DNA from: RGIG8748 sp045606045 | Lineage (GTDB): Bacteria; Bacillota; Clostridia; UMGS1810 | Length of the DNA: 36,774 nucleotides | Assembly (NCBI GenBank): GCA_045606045.1 | Contig: JAZURE010000059.1 | Coordinates: 1 to 36,774 of the forward strand | Direction of reading: 5' to 3' | Part shown: one piece after another, positions 14,675 through 23,494 of the stretch | How positions within the stretch are numbered: position 1 is the first letter of the stretch | Layout of the letters: every line of letters starts with the position of its first letter | Notes under the pieces: model-generated | The model's input: only the letters and a program-made list of their open reading frames with translations | Told to the model about the DNA's origin: nothing | The model's database searches: none | Program-made: the position numbers and the translations under genes

Positions 14675-15703
14675 TTATGACTCTTTAATGTTTTTAACTG
14701 TATCGCCTTTTTCCAGAAAAGGCTCGAGAAATTTTCGCTCAAATCCGCCGTCATTACCATCGGCAGAAAGCCGTTTGAGAAGCAGTTCCCCTACCTTCTC
14801 GCCTATAAGCTGTTCAGGCTGGCAGATAGTTGTAATCTTCTGTCTTCTATCGTCGGTATGATTATGTATATCAAAGCCTACTACAGATATATCATCGGGT
14901 ACAATCAAGCCTCTGTCACGGATAGCTTTGAGTGCTCCGTAGGTCATCTTTTCCGATGTGATGTATACTGCAGTAAAGGGCGAGCTTTCGCGTCTGTCCA
15001 GAAGCTCATTCATTGCATCAAAGCCTGATTGATGCTTGTAATCACCAAAGGCAACAAGACTCTCGCTATAGTCTATACCGTGCTCCGCAAGTGCATTTTT
15101 GTACCCTTCAAGTCGCTCTGTACCTGTGGTTTCCTCTTTGGAACCGATGATAGTGGCAATACGGGTATGACCTCTCTCACAGAGATAATCTATTGCAATA
15201 TGCCCCGAAGATACGTTGTCTACCGTAATGGAATCTATATCGGATATTGACGGCACATTATCTATAAAGACAACAGGCACACCGCGTTCTATAAATGTTT
15301 TGACGGAATCTCCGCCAAGGTCTACCGTAGCAAGCACGAGTGCATCTATACGGCGTTTGAAGAGCATATCAAGATACTTGCGCTCCTTGTCTGCCTTTTC
15401 GTGAGTATCGGCAAGGATTATCATGTAGCCCTCGCGCGCAACTGTGCGCTCAATCTCTTTTACAATAGTGCCGAAACACGTCTCCGATACATCGGGAAGA
15501 ACAACTGCAATCGTCTCGGTAGATGATTTCTGCAGTGAGCGTGCCACCTCGTTTGGCATATAATTATACTTTTTGGCAGCATCCATAACTTTGCGCCGTG
15601 TAGCTTCCTTTACAACGGACTTGCCGTTTAGTGCGCGAGAGACGGTAGATACAGAAACACCAAGCTCTTTTGCTATGTACTTGAGCGTGCTGCTTTCCTT
15701 CAT
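14675..15703 (-). CDS. LacI/GalR family transcriptional regulator
   Basis: The 342-aa protein has an N-terminal LacI helix-turn-helix (about 5-25: LKYIAKELGVSVSTVSRALN), the hinge helix around PNEVARSLQ, and a periplasmic-binding-protein-like effector domain (about 60-335), including VDNVSSGHIAIDYL and the VVGFDIHN strand. ATG 15703 is chosen because AAAGGTGAG lies at a suitable distance; a GTG at 15715 sits inside that site. It has its own consensus promoter. The operator just downstream suggests repression of the M81 operon. The effector is unknown, most likely a sugar-like molecule. Confidence 0.9.
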   Translation of the reverse strand: MKESSTLKYIAKELGVSVSTVSRALNGKSVVKEATRRKVMDAAKKYNYMPNEVARSLQKSSTETIAVVLPDVSETCFGTIVKEIERTVAREGYMIILADTHEKADKERKYLDMLFKRRIDALVLATVDLGGDSVKTFIERGVPVVFIDNVPSISDIDSITVDNVSSGHIAIDYLCERGHTRIATIIGSKEETTGTERLEGYKNALAEHGIDYSESLVAFGDYKHQSGFDAMNELLDRRESSPFTAVYITSEKMTYGALKAIRDRGLIVPDDISVVGFDIHNHTDDRRQKITTICQPEQLIGEKVGELLLKRLSADGNDGGFERKFLEPFLEKGDTVKNIKES

Positions 15704-15733
15704 CCTATCCCTCACCTTTCGCCTTATAATATA

Positions 15734-15762
15734 ATTATAATTGGTGCACTATTTTTTGTCAA
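15734..15762 (-). promoter_or_regulatory. Consensus promoter of the LacI-type regulator
   Basis: Minus-strand TTGACA (15762-15757), a 17-nt spacer and TATAAT (15739-15734) are an exact consensus promoter. Two GTGCAC palindromes (15744-15749 and 15763-15768) lie with centres 19 bp apart, one in the spacer and one just upstream of the -35 box, and may be a second operator. Confidence 0.85.
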
Positions 15763-15784
15763 GTGCACTTTATTTGTGATTTAC

Positions 15785-15820
15785 GCAAAAAATATGCAGA
15801 GAGCGATTATCGCTCTCTGC
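15785..15820 (-). terminator. Terminator of the aminotransferase-dehydrogenase operon
   Basis: GCAGAGAGCG (15796-15805) pairs with CGCTCTCTGC (15811-15820) around a 5-nt loop, followed on the minus strand by ATATTTTTTG. It lies 15 nt after the dehydrogenase stop codon. Confidence 0.88.
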
Positions 15821-15834
15821 GAAAAACTTCTTTA

Positions 15835-16878
15835 TTATAAGTTTTTGTACACACCTTCAGCAGAAGCCTCATAAGCTTTTTCAACAATAGTCTGTACATT
15901 GATAGCATCGCAAGCTGTAATAGCAGGCTCTGTATCATTGATAATAGCATTTGCAAAGGAAGAAATTTCCTTTTCGTACATATTGCCTGTTACTACCTCT
16001 ACAACCACGGAGCCGTCGCCGTCTTCTCTGTTCTGCTTTGCATTGTAGCCTGCAGTATCATCGGAGGTTGTAAGGAGGATTTCGCCTGTTTCCACCTGGC
16101 TTATTGTACCCTCGGAAAGTATTGAACCCTTTGTACCGTAGAACTCAATGCGACATTTTGCGGCATTATCGGGAATGTTGAAGTTGGAGTCAACATATGC
16201 GGTAGCACCATTGTCCATCTTCATAAGCACAGCACCCGAGTCTTCGGCTGTGTATCCGAAAGTCTGATTCTGGCTGAAGCCTGTAACTGTAACTGCCTTT
16301 GTGCCCGAAATATACTGGAGAAGGTCTATACAGTGTATACCCATATCCATGAGTGCACCGCCGCCCGAACGGGTTTTATCCTGACGCCAGTTGCCGGGGA
16401 TTTCGGGATACCAGCATGTAAGCTGGGCTCTCATAGAAACAACATCACCTATAGCACCCTGTGCAATAAGCTCCTTCATCTTCTGATGGTATGCGGAAAA
16501 TCTCATCATAAGTCCCACACCGAGCTTAACGCCCTGCGCCTTGCAGAAATCTGCAATTTCCTTGGATTCTGCTATGGTAAGTCCCATTGGCTTTTCCAAA
16601 AGGATATGCTTTCCTGCCTTGGCTGCCGCCATAGCCTGTTCCTTGTGGCAGAATACGGGTGTAGCAATATATACTGCATCTATTTCGTCAAGTGCGAGCA
16701 CTTCTTCTACTGTTTCGAATGCATACTGTGCACCGAATTCTTCTTTAACATTTTTGGCTGCTTCAAAGTTTGTATCCATTACAGCTACAAGCTCACTGTT
16801 TTCGGAAAGCATCATACCGGGAATTGTTCTTCTGTATGCTATGCCTCCGCAGCCTATAACACCCCATTTAATTTTCAT
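15835..16878 (-). CDS. Gfo/Idh/MocA family oxidoreductase
   Basis: This is an NAD(P)-dependent dehydrogenase of sugars or inositols. The Rossmann signature GVIGCGGIA is at residues 6-14, and the conserved EKP (Lys about 96, catalytic in the family) is in HILLEKPMGL. The C-terminal alpha/beta domain includes GGGALMDMGIHCIDLL with the usual D-x3-H pair. The length of 347 aa is normal. The ATG has AGAGGTG upstream and lies 21 nt after the aminotransferase stop, so the two genes form an operon. Paired enzymes of this kind make or break amino sugars or keto sugars. The substrate cannot be read from sequence. Confidence 0.9.
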   Translation of the reverse strand: MKIKWGVIGCGGIAYRRTIPGMMLSENSELVAVMDTNFEAAKNVKEEFGAQYAFETVEEVLALDEIDAVYIATPVFCHKEQAMAAAKAGKHILLEKPMGLTIAESKEIADFCKAQGVKLGVGLMMRFSAYHQKMKELIAQGAIGDVVSMRAQLTCWYPEIPGNWRQDKTRSGGGALMDMGIHCIDLLQYISGTKAVTVTGFSQNQTFGYTAEDSGAVLMKMDNGATAYVDSNFNIPDNAAKCRIEFYGTKGSILSEGTISQVETGEILLTTSDDTAGYNAKQNREDGDGSVVVEVVTGNMYEKEISSFANAIINDTEPAITACDAINVQTIVEKAYEASAEGVYKNL

Positions 16879-16899
16879 TTATTACACCTCTTAGATAAA

Positions 16900-18210
16900 T
16901 TATCTGCCTTCCTGCATTTCCTTTACAGACTCAAGTACTGCATCTGCCATGTACTCTATCTGCTCCTGGCTTAAGCCATAGAGGGGAAGATGTGTAAATC
17001 TCTTGTAGAATACTTCTTCGCAGTTGGGGCATGTCTTTGCGATTTCGTCTGAATTGTAGCCCATATCCTGTACAACCTTGAATCTGTAGAGAGGTCCAAA
17101 GTGAGCAATCTGTGTAACGCCCTTTTCTTCCAACTTCTTCTTAAGCACCTGAATGTCTCCGCCTGCCTTTGCGGGGTCAATCTGGAGAAGATACATATGG
17201 TAAGAAGGCTTAATATCTTCTGTATCAAGAAGCTGAGGAATAATAGCATCGTTTTCTGCAAATCTGCCTGTAAGATATTCTGCAGCTTCGCGGCGTGTCT
17301 TTATGATTTCTTCGTTACGTGCTACCTGAAGAGCAAGACCTAAGCCCTGGATTTCTGTAGTAGAGGAGTTGCCTGCCATGAAGGGGCCTTCCTTACCCGG
17401 AATGGGAGTGATGTTGTAGAGCCAATCCTTGATAGGACAGGAGAAATCGAGACCTAAGAAACGAGCTCTCTTCATGTCGGGTCCAAAGCCGGGAACAGTT
17501 GTGGTAAGGATACCGCCTTCACCAAAGGAAGTGATGTTCTTAACTTCGTGCATGGAGAATGCTGCAAAATCGCCTATTGTACCGAGCTTCTTGCCCTTGT
17601 ACATAGCACCGAAGCCGTGAGCAGCATCTTCGAGAACTAATATATCGTGCTTTCTTGCAAGTTCCATAATAGGATCAAGGTCAACGGGATAACCGCCGAT
17701 ATGTACGGGAACTATCATCTTGGTCTTGTCTGTAATCTTTCTTGCAACATCTGCGGGGTCCATGTTGATTGTTCTGGGGTCTACATCGGCAAATACGAGC
17801 TTACAGCCTATAGCCAAGGGGTATGCCATTGTAGCTACGAATGTGATAGCAGGTACTATAACCTCGTCGCCTGCCTTTAAGTTAGCATACTTGTATGCAA
17901 TTTCAAAACCTGCTGTAGCATTTGTAACAAATGTGGATGTATCTATACCGAGGTATTCGTTACAAGCAGCCTCTGCCTTTTCTACCTGTGAGCCGAGGGA
18001 GAGCTTGCCGGGAGGTGTAGCGAGGGGCTCAAGCTTTTTAACCTGTTTCCATACAGCTTCCAAAGCTTCGTCATATTCCTTACCTTCACCCTGCATTAAG
18101 AAGCGGATGATTTCCATTAAATCGTGAACATTGTAGTTTTCACCTACTGCTGCCCAGGGTACCTTTGTGGCACCTGTGTTGTACCTGAAGTCAGATGTCT
18201 GTTTAGCCAT
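16900..18210 (-). CDS. DegT/DnrJ/EryC1/StrS family aminotransferase
   Basis: This PLP enzyme is of the sugar aminotransferase type. PLP-contacting Asp is in LEDAAHGFG (about 195) and the Schiff-base Lys in FSMHEVKNIT (K224), with GEGGIL following. Near residues 92-102 the NATAGFE block contacts phosphate. The 436-aa length is somewhat long because of an N-terminal extension of about 70 residues. Start: the second ATG at 18210, 8 nt after AGGAGG; the ATG at 18216 is too close to it. It is first in the operon with the Gfo/Idh/MocA gene. It may act on a keto sugar or keto-inositol. Confidence 0.9.
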   Translation of the reverse strand: MAKQTSDFRYNTGATKVPWAAVGENYNVHDLMEIIRFLMQGEGKEYDEALEAVWKQVKKLEPLATPPGKLSLGSQVEKAEAACNEYLGIDTSTFVTNATAGFEIAYKYANLKAGDEVIVPAITFVATMAYPLAIGCKLVFADVDPRTINMDPADVARKITDKTKMIVPVHIGGYPVDLDPIMELARKHDILVLEDAAHGFGAMYKGKKLGTIGDFAAFSMHEVKNITSFGEGGILTTTVPGFGPDMKRARFLGLDFSCPIKDWLYNITPIPGKEGPFMAGNSSTTEIQGLGLALQVARNEEIIKTRREAAEYLTGRFAENDAIIPQLLDTEDIKPSYHMYLLQIDPAKAGGDIQVLKKKLEEKGVTQIAHFGPLYRFKVVQDMGYNSDEIAKTCPNCEEVFYKRFTHLPLYGLSQEQIEYMADAVLESVKEMQEGR

Positions 18211-18261
18211 TTTCATTTCCTCCTAAAAATAATATAAAAAATTTGTGTGTAATAATATCAT

Positions 18262-18284
18262 AAGGCATATGCCTTTATATTATA
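18262..18284 (-). promoter_or_regulatory. Candidate -10 box and operator of the aminotransferase operon
   Basis: TATAAT on the minus strand (18284-18279) is followed directly by the perfect 14-bp palindrome AAGGCATATGCCTT (18262-18275), which would cover the transcription start. The -35 region is poor. The palindrome is a plausible repressor site. Confidence 0.4.
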
Positions 18285-18365
18285 ATTCTACCAAATACAT
18301 AAGATAAATAAAAGATGTATATTTCCTTGTTTTTTGTAATATGTTCCGTGCATTGCGAAACTTGA

Positions 18366-18400
18366 GACAAAAAACGAGAATGCAGCATTTTTCTGCATTC
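18366..18400 (-). terminator. Terminator of the alanine/glycine symporter gene
   Basis: GAATGCAG (18378-18385) pairs with CTGCATTC (18393-18400), followed on the minus strand by TCGTTTTTTG. It lies 15 nt after the symporter stop codon. Confidence 0.85.
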
Positions 18401-18415
18401 CCGTGTGCTTAACAT

Positions 18416-19780
18416 TTATTTAAGTTTTCTGCTTTTAAAATAATCGTCATTAATTTTCTTAATAACAGGTATAAGAGCAATTATCGCTATAAGGTTGGGT
18501 ATTGCCATAAGTCCGTTCATGGTGGAGGAAATACTCCATATTAAATCAAGACTTCCAACAGCGCCTATGTATACGAATATTATGTATAAAATTCTGTATA
18601 TTATTATGGCTTTGTGAGAGTCGTTTGTAAGGAATTCCACGCTTACCTCTCCGTAATACGCCCATCCGAGAATTGTGGAAAGTGCAAAGAATATGGTCGA
18701 AAGCGTAACACCCACTCCGCCTATACCGGGGATTATGCTGTTAAATGCTTTGATGGAAAGTGCCGCACCGTCTGCACCGCTTTGCCACAAACCCGAGGTA
18801 AGAAGTACAAGTGCCGAGCAGGTACATATGATGATAGTGGTAAAGAACACCTCAAACATACCCCAAAGCGCCTGCTCCACAGGCTCCTTGGCACTTGATG
18901 CCGCATGAGCTATAGGTGCGCTTCCGAGGCCTGCCTCATTGGAGAATACACCCCTCGAAAAACCAAACTTCATGGCTGTCATAATACCGTAGCCTGCTGC
19001 ACCGCCCACGGCAGATTTAAAGTTAAATGCCTCTCTGAATATAAGAGCAAAAGCCGCAGGAATTTTTTCTGCATTTATGATAAGGCACACAACGGAACAT
19101 ACTACATAAAACATTGCCATAAAGGGTACGAGCTTTTCGTTTACGGCGGCAATTCTTCTCATACCGCCGAGTATAACGGCACAGGCTATAACCACAAGCA
19201 CTATACCTGTAACATATGTGGGCACATAGTCCTTTAGTGCTATTGCAATGGAGTTACTCTGCGTTGCATTTCCTGTTCCAAGACACGCAAACATGGCAAA
19301 TATGGAAAACAGCACTGCAAGCCACTTGAATTTAGGGCCGAGACCGTTCTTTATGTAGTACATAGGTCCGCCTATCCACTGCCACTCCTCGTTCTTTTCA
19401 CGGAACTTGATGGAAAGGGCTATTTCGGCATACTTGGTTGTCATACCAAGAAGTGCACTTACCCACATCCAGAATACTGCACCGGGGCCTCCGGAAACGA
19501 TGGCAGTAGCAAGACCTGCTATACTGCCCGTACCTATGGTACCTGCCATGGCTGTAGCAACAGCCTGAAAAGGGCTTACTCCGGATTTGTTTCCTTCGCG
19601 CTGATTTTTGGAAAAAAGTCCAAAGATGGTATTTTTGAGCATAAAGCCAAATTTGGTAACTTGAGGAAAACCAAGTCTCAGGGACAAGAAGAGACCTGTT
19701 CCGATAAGAAGAGCCAGCATTACGGGGCCCCACACGATGCCGTTTATTGCGGCGTCGATTTTGGTGATAATTTCAAGCAT
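18416..19780 (-). CDS. Sodium:alanine/glycine symporter (AGCS family)
   Basis: The 454-aa integral membrane protein imports alanine or glycine with Na+. Family blocks are visible: VSPFQAVATAMAGTIGTGSIAG near residue 80, TKYAEIALSIKFRE, the FSRGVFSNEAGLGSAPIAHA signature around residue 290, and about ten or eleven hydrophobic helices. The start at ATG 19780 is chosen because AAAGGAGATG lies upstream and the protein then begins MLEIITKIDAAINGIVWGP, as in homologues. It is divergent from a PocR-AraC regulator, which may control it. Confidence 0.93.
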   Translation of the reverse strand: MLEIITKIDAAINGIVWGPVMLALLIGTGLFLSLRLGFPQVTKFGFMLKNTIFGLFSKNQREGNKSGVSPFQAVATAMAGTIGTGSIAGLATAIVSGGPGAVFWMWVSALLGMTTKYAEIALSIKFREKNEEWQWIGGPMYYIKNGLGPKFKWLAVLFSIFAMFACLGTGNATQSNSIAIALKDYVPTYVTGIVLVVIACAVILGGMRRIAAVNEKLVPFMAMFYVVCSVVCLIINAEKIPAAFALIFREAFNFKSAVGGAAGYGIMTAMKFGFSRGVFSNEAGLGSAPIAHAASSAKEPVEQALWGMFEVFFTTIIICTCSALVLLTSGLWQSGADGAALSIKAFNSIIPGIGGVGVTLSTIFFALSTILGWAYYGEVSVEFLTNDSHKAIIIYRILYIIFVYIGAVGSLDLIWSISSTMNGLMAIPNLIAIIALIPVIKKINDDYFKSRKLK

Positions 19781-19900
19781 AAAAAACACATCTCCTTTAA
19801 GGGATTGCAATTCTTTTTTTATTATATCAAAAAAAACACCAAAAAAATAGTGGCATTTTGTCCTAAAATAGCATAATATTTTCTCTGTTTTTTCAAAATG

Positions 19901-19930
19901 TTGACAAAAGTTACAATCATATCATATAAT
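19901..19930 (+). promoter_or_regulatory. Promoter of the PocR-AraC regulator
   Basis: TTGACA (19901-19906), an 18-nt spacer and TATAAT (19925-19930) place the transcription start near 19937, only about 17 nt before the GTG start codon. Confidence 0.75.
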
Positions 19931-19953
19931 TATGTATATCGGGATGTGATTAT

Positions 19954-20781
19954 GTGATTATTAATTATGATATTAAAAAAATCAACGATGCCCTTCTTGA
20001 TTTCTACAATGCAACGGGCATAGACATGGAATTTCTCAAGACTGATTTTTCACCTGCAGGAAGCGAGCGCCTTGCCGGAAACCGCTACTGCTTGAAGATG
20101 CAAAGCAAGCCCTCGGGAAGAAAGGCTTGTGCCCTTTCGGACAGAGAGCTTCTGGAAAAATGCAAAAAAAGCAAAAAGACCGAAATGCACATATGCCACG
20201 CAGGACTTGTAAACGTGGCAATTCCCCTGCTCTATGACGACATAATCATAGGATATATAATATTTGGAAGAATGAAGCCCAATACAGATTTTGACATCAT
20301 AAGAGATTACATAAAAAGTCTTGGCATAGATGCAGATAAGGCACAGACTTTGTATACGGATATACCGCTTTTTGAATCGGACAAGATACAGAGTGTATCC
20401 AATATAGCAATTATGCTTGCAAAGTACATTCTTCTTAAAAATATGATACGCCCCGACCTTAACGAAAGTATGCAAAAAGCAGTAGACTATATATCCGAAA
20501 ATCTTGCAAAGGAGCTTTCGGTAAAGAGTATTTCAAAGAGCATAAATGTTTCTAAGAGTGTCCTCTACAAAAATTTCCACACACATTTTAACTGCACCGT
20601 AAGTGAATACATAAACACAAAGCGTATAGAAAAAGCTCTTGAGCTTATTGCAAAAACCAATATGTCTATAGAAGAAATTTCGCAAAGTGTAGGCTTTTCC
20701 ACGGCGTCGTACTTTAGCAAGATATTTAAAAAGCAGGTAGGCGCATCGCCTCTTAAGTATAAAAAGAGTTTAACATTATAA
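19954..20781 (+). CDS. PocR-domain AraC family transcriptional regulator
   Basis: The 275-aa protein has an N-terminal PocR sensory domain (about 5-150). Its Cys-rich core is visible as KACALSDRELLEKC, MHICHAGLVNVAIPL and IIIGYIIFGRMK. The PocR domain, named from the propanediol regulator, is thought to sense small organic ligands. The C-terminus (about 175-270) carries the two AraC helix-turn-helix motifs (SVKSISKSINVSKSVLYKNF and IEEISQSVGFSTASYFSKIF). Start: GTG with GGGATGTGA upstream. It is divergent from the alanine/glycine symporter and convergent with uxaA. Target and ligand are unknown. Confidence 0.88.
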   Translation: MIINYDIKKINDALLDFYNATGIDMEFLKTDFSPAGSERLAGNRYCLKMQSKPSGRKACALSDRELLEKCKKSKKTEMHICHAGLVNVAIPLLYDDIIIGYIIFGRMKPNTDFDIIRDYIKSLGIDADKAQTLYTDIPLFESDKIQSVSNIAIMLAKYILLKNMIRPDLNESMQKAVDYISENLAKELSVKSISKSINVSKSVLYKNFHTHFNCTVSEYINTKRIEKALELIAKTNMSIEEISQSVGFSTASYFSKIFKKQVGASPLKYKKSLTL

Positions 20782-20823
20782 CAGAAAAACCGCGTAAAAC
20801 GCGGTTTTTCTGTTATAATGTTA
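20771..20823. terminator. Perfect 25-bp-stem bidirectional terminator
   Basis: TAACATTATAACAG continuing through AAAAACCGCGT (20771-20795) is perfectly complementary to 20799-20823 around an AAA loop. Both strands have AAAAA/TTTTT arms. The stop codon of the plus-strand regulator and the TAA of minus-strand uxaA both lie inside the palindrome, so it ends the two convergent genes. Confidence 0.9.
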
Positions 20824-22183
20824 CTCCGTCTTTGAAAATGGCTATTTCCTCATAGCCGTTTTCTTCATTTCTGGTCTTTTTGCCATCGGCAACCGAAAGC
20901 ACATAGTCCAAAAGTTCATCGGTTAAGTCGCTTCCCGCAGCACACGCACCTGCATCAAAGTCTATCCAAGAGGACTTGCGCCTTGCAAGGTCGGTATTTG
21001 TAGAAATCTTTACCGTAGGTACGGGTGCACCAAGCGGAGTGCCCCTGCCCGTTGTAAAGAGTATCATATGCACTCCCGATGCCATAAGATCTGTTACGGC
21101 TACTATATCGTTACCCGGTCCGTTTAAAAGAGAAAGTCCTGTCTTTTTGATGCTTTCTCCATATGACAAAACATCGGTAACGATGGAAAGTCCGCCCTTT
21201 TGCACACATCCGAGGGACTTCTCCTCGAGTGTGGTTATGCCGCCCTTTTTGTTTCCGGGGGACGGATTTTCATACACCACCTGATTATGCCTTATAAAAT
21301 AATCCTTAAAGTCATTTATAAGCTGTACCGTCTTATTAAATACTTCTTCGTTTTCGCATCTGTTCATAAGCAGATGCTCTGCACCAAACATCTCGGGAAC
21401 CTCGGTTAAAACACAGCTTCCGCCGTAGGATATGAGCCTGTCGCAAAATCTTCCTACAAGGGGATTTGCGGTAATGCCCGAATATCCGTCGCTTCCGCCA
21501 CATTTTAAGCCCACCCTGAGCTTTGAAATGTGTATCCTTTCTCTCTTGAAGGTATCGGCATATTCCTTAAGCTCTTCTATAAGGCGTACACCCTCTGCTA
21601 TATCATCATCGAAATCCTGAGTATTAAGGAATTTAACTCTCCTGTCGTCCCAGCTGCCCAGAAACTTTTTGAAAACATCTATATTGTTGTTTTCACATCC
21701 AAGACCGAGCACAAGTACACCTGCGGCATTGGGATGGTTTACCATACCCTTTAAAATCTTTTGTGTGTTCTCCTGGTCATCTCCAAGCTGCGAACAACCG
21801 TAAGGATGGCAAAAGCACTTGGCACCTGTGAGAGACGCAAGCTTTTCGGCAATTTTGTTTACACAGCCTACGGTGTTTACAATCCATATGTCATTTCGTA
21901 TACCTACATCGCCGTTTCCCCTCACATAACCCATAAAAGAAAGGTCGGTATCTGCCTTTTCATCATAGGTATAGCCCTTGTTGTAGGCATACTCTATCTT
22001 GCCCGAAAGATTGGTGGCAAGGTTGTGCGAGTGTACATGCTCACCCTTTTTGATGTTGGCTGTGGCATGTCCTATAGGCTGACCGTATTTTATAATGTTT
22101 TCGCCCTTTTTGATATCATGCAGGGCATATTTGTGGCCGTCTGTAAGGTTTACTTCCACATTATCAAGCTTATTTATTAACAT
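20813..22183 (-). CDS. uxaA: Altronate dehydratase UxaA
   Basis: UxaA dehydrates D-altronate to 2-keto-3-deoxygluconate in galacturonate breakdown. The 456-aa protein has the small N-terminal SAF-like domain (about 1-70, with GQPIGHATANIKKGEHVHSH) and a large UxaA catalytic domain with the conserved RNDIWIVNTVGCVNK, FCHPYGCSQLGDD, LKCGGSDGYSGITANP and FTTGRGTPLGAPVPTVKIST blocks. The ATG overlaps the last codons of uxaB, so the pair is translationally coupled. It is slightly shorter than the enterobacterial enzyme (about 495 aa) but appears complete. uxaC and the KDG kinase/aldolase genes are not in the window. Confidence 0.92.
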   Translation of the reverse strand: MLINKLDNVEVNLTDGHKYALHDIKKGENIIKYGQPIGHATANIKKGEHVHSHNLATNLSGKIEYAYNKGYTYDEKADTDLSFMGYVRGNGDVGIRNDIWIVNTVGCVNKIAEKLASLTGAKCFCHPYGCSQLGDDQENTQKILKGMVNHPNAAGVLVLGLGCENNNIDVFKKFLGSWDDRRVKFLNTQDFDDDIAEGVRLIEELKEYADTFKRERIHISKLRVGLKCGGSDGYSGITANPLVGRFCDRLISYGGSCVLTEVPEMFGAEHLLMNRCENEEVFNKTVQLINDFKDYFIRHNQVVYENPSPGNKKGGITTLEEKSLGCVQKGGLSIVTDVLSYGESIKKTGLSLLNGPGNDIVAVTDLMASGVHMILFTTGRGTPLGAPVPTVKISTNTDLARRKSSWIDFDAGACAAGSDLTDELLDYVLSVADGKKTRNEENGYEEIAIFKDGVTL

Positions 22184-23432
22184 ATTTTAAAACCTCGTCT
22201 TTCAAGAAGCTTAAGTCTTCATCCCACAGTTCCTTGTTTGCAAGGATTTCCTCCACGGTTGCGGTCTTCATAAATTCGGTGATTTTTTCATCATCGTTTG
22301 TCATGTCTGTTCTGTAGAAGTCTATAAGCTTTGCAAAAGAAAATATAAGTGTTTCGGGAATCTTATTAAATCTCTTTATATATTCAAGTATAGACGGAAG
22401 AACTCTTACCTTGAACTTGCTCACAGAATTTAAAGCTATGGACGAAAGATAGTGCTTTATGTACGGATTGGAAAAACGGGTAATTACATTGTCCGCATAG
22501 TCTGTAAGCTCCTGTTTGCCAAGGTCCAGAGTGGGTATGATTTCATCGTACACGCACTTGCATATGTGCTCCGCCATTACATCGTTATCCACGCAGGATT
22601 TTACTGTGTCAAAGCCCGAGAGAAGCGCATAGGGTACAAGAGATGTGTGCGCACCGTTTAATACACGCACCTTTCTTGTGCGGTACATTTCGAGATTGTC
22701 TGTAAGGATAACATTAAGTCCGCAATCGCCAAAGGGTATTTCGTCAAAGAGACCCATATAGCCCTCTATAACCCACAGATGAAAATACTCCGAGGTGTTT
22801 ATGAGGTTGTCTTCCCAGCCGATATCTATCTTCTCATCCTTGGGATAGCCTGTGTTTATGCGGTCTACAAGAGTATTGCAGAAGATGTTGTCATTTTCTA
22901 TCCATTTTTTAAAATCTTCACCCAAATTCCACAAATCTGCGTACTTAAGCACGCATTTCTTTAAGTTTTCGCCGTTTTTGTCTATAAGCTCGCATGGAAG
23001 GAACACAAAACCCCCAAGAGACAAATCGAATCTTCTTTTAAGAAGCTGTGTAAGCTTGCCGGGGAATGTGTTTGCAGGCGTATCTGTAAATTTGTCGCTG
23101 TCGTCAAAGCATATTCCCGCCTCGGTGGTGTTGGAAATTATAAATCTAAAATCGGGGTTTTCTGCAAGAGCCATGTATGATTCAAAATCAGCATAGGGCT
23201 TAACGCATCTTGAAATTACATCTATCTTTTTGATGTCCACGCCCTCTACACCGCGGCAGACATGTGTGTAAACGCAGTTCTGCTTTGTGAGCATGTCACA
23301 CATTCCGTCCTTTATGGGCTGTACCACTACCACCTCTATATTGGTATTCATCTTTTCATTTACAATTTGAAGCATCCAATCGGCAAAGCCTCTTAAAAAA
23401 CCGCCCTCGCCGAACTGTATAACCTTTTCCAT
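22170..23432 (-). CDS. uxaB: Tagaturonate reductase UxaB
   Basis: UxaB is a mannitol-dehydrogenase-family enzyme that reduces D-tagaturonate to D-altronate with NADH. The 420-aa protein has an N-terminal nucleotide-binding region starting VIQFGEGGFLRGFADWM and the family signature KVRVLNGAHTSLVPYALLSG (about residue 270), which contains the catalytic Lys and the N-x2-H pair. The ATG has AGAGAGG upstream. uxaA follows with an overlap, and a divergent AraC-type gene shares the control region. Confidence 0.92.
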   Translation of the reverse strand: MEKVIQFGEGGFLRGFADWMLQIVNEKMNTNIEVVVVQPIKDGMCDMLTKQNCVYTHVCRGVEGVDIKKIDVISRCVKPYADFESYMALAENPDFRFIISNTTEAGICFDDSDKFTDTPANTFPGKLTQLLKRRFDLSLGGFVFLPCELIDKNGENLKKCVLKYADLWNLGEDFKKWIENDNIFCNTLVDRINTGYPKDEKIDIGWEDNLINTSEYFHLWVIEGYMGLFDEIPFGDCGLNVILTDNLEMYRTRKVRVLNGAHTSLVPYALLSGFDTVKSCVDNDVMAEHICKCVYDEIIPTLDLGKQELTDYADNVITRFSNPYIKHYLSSIALNSVSKFKVRVLPSILEYIKRFNKIPETLIFSFAKLIDFYRTDMTNDDEKITEFMKTATVEEILANKELWDEDLSFLKDEVLKYVNK

Positions 23433-23494
23433 AATTTATACCTCTCTTTTTTCAGTATTATACTTAGAGTATATATCAAATCTTTTTGGTATTC

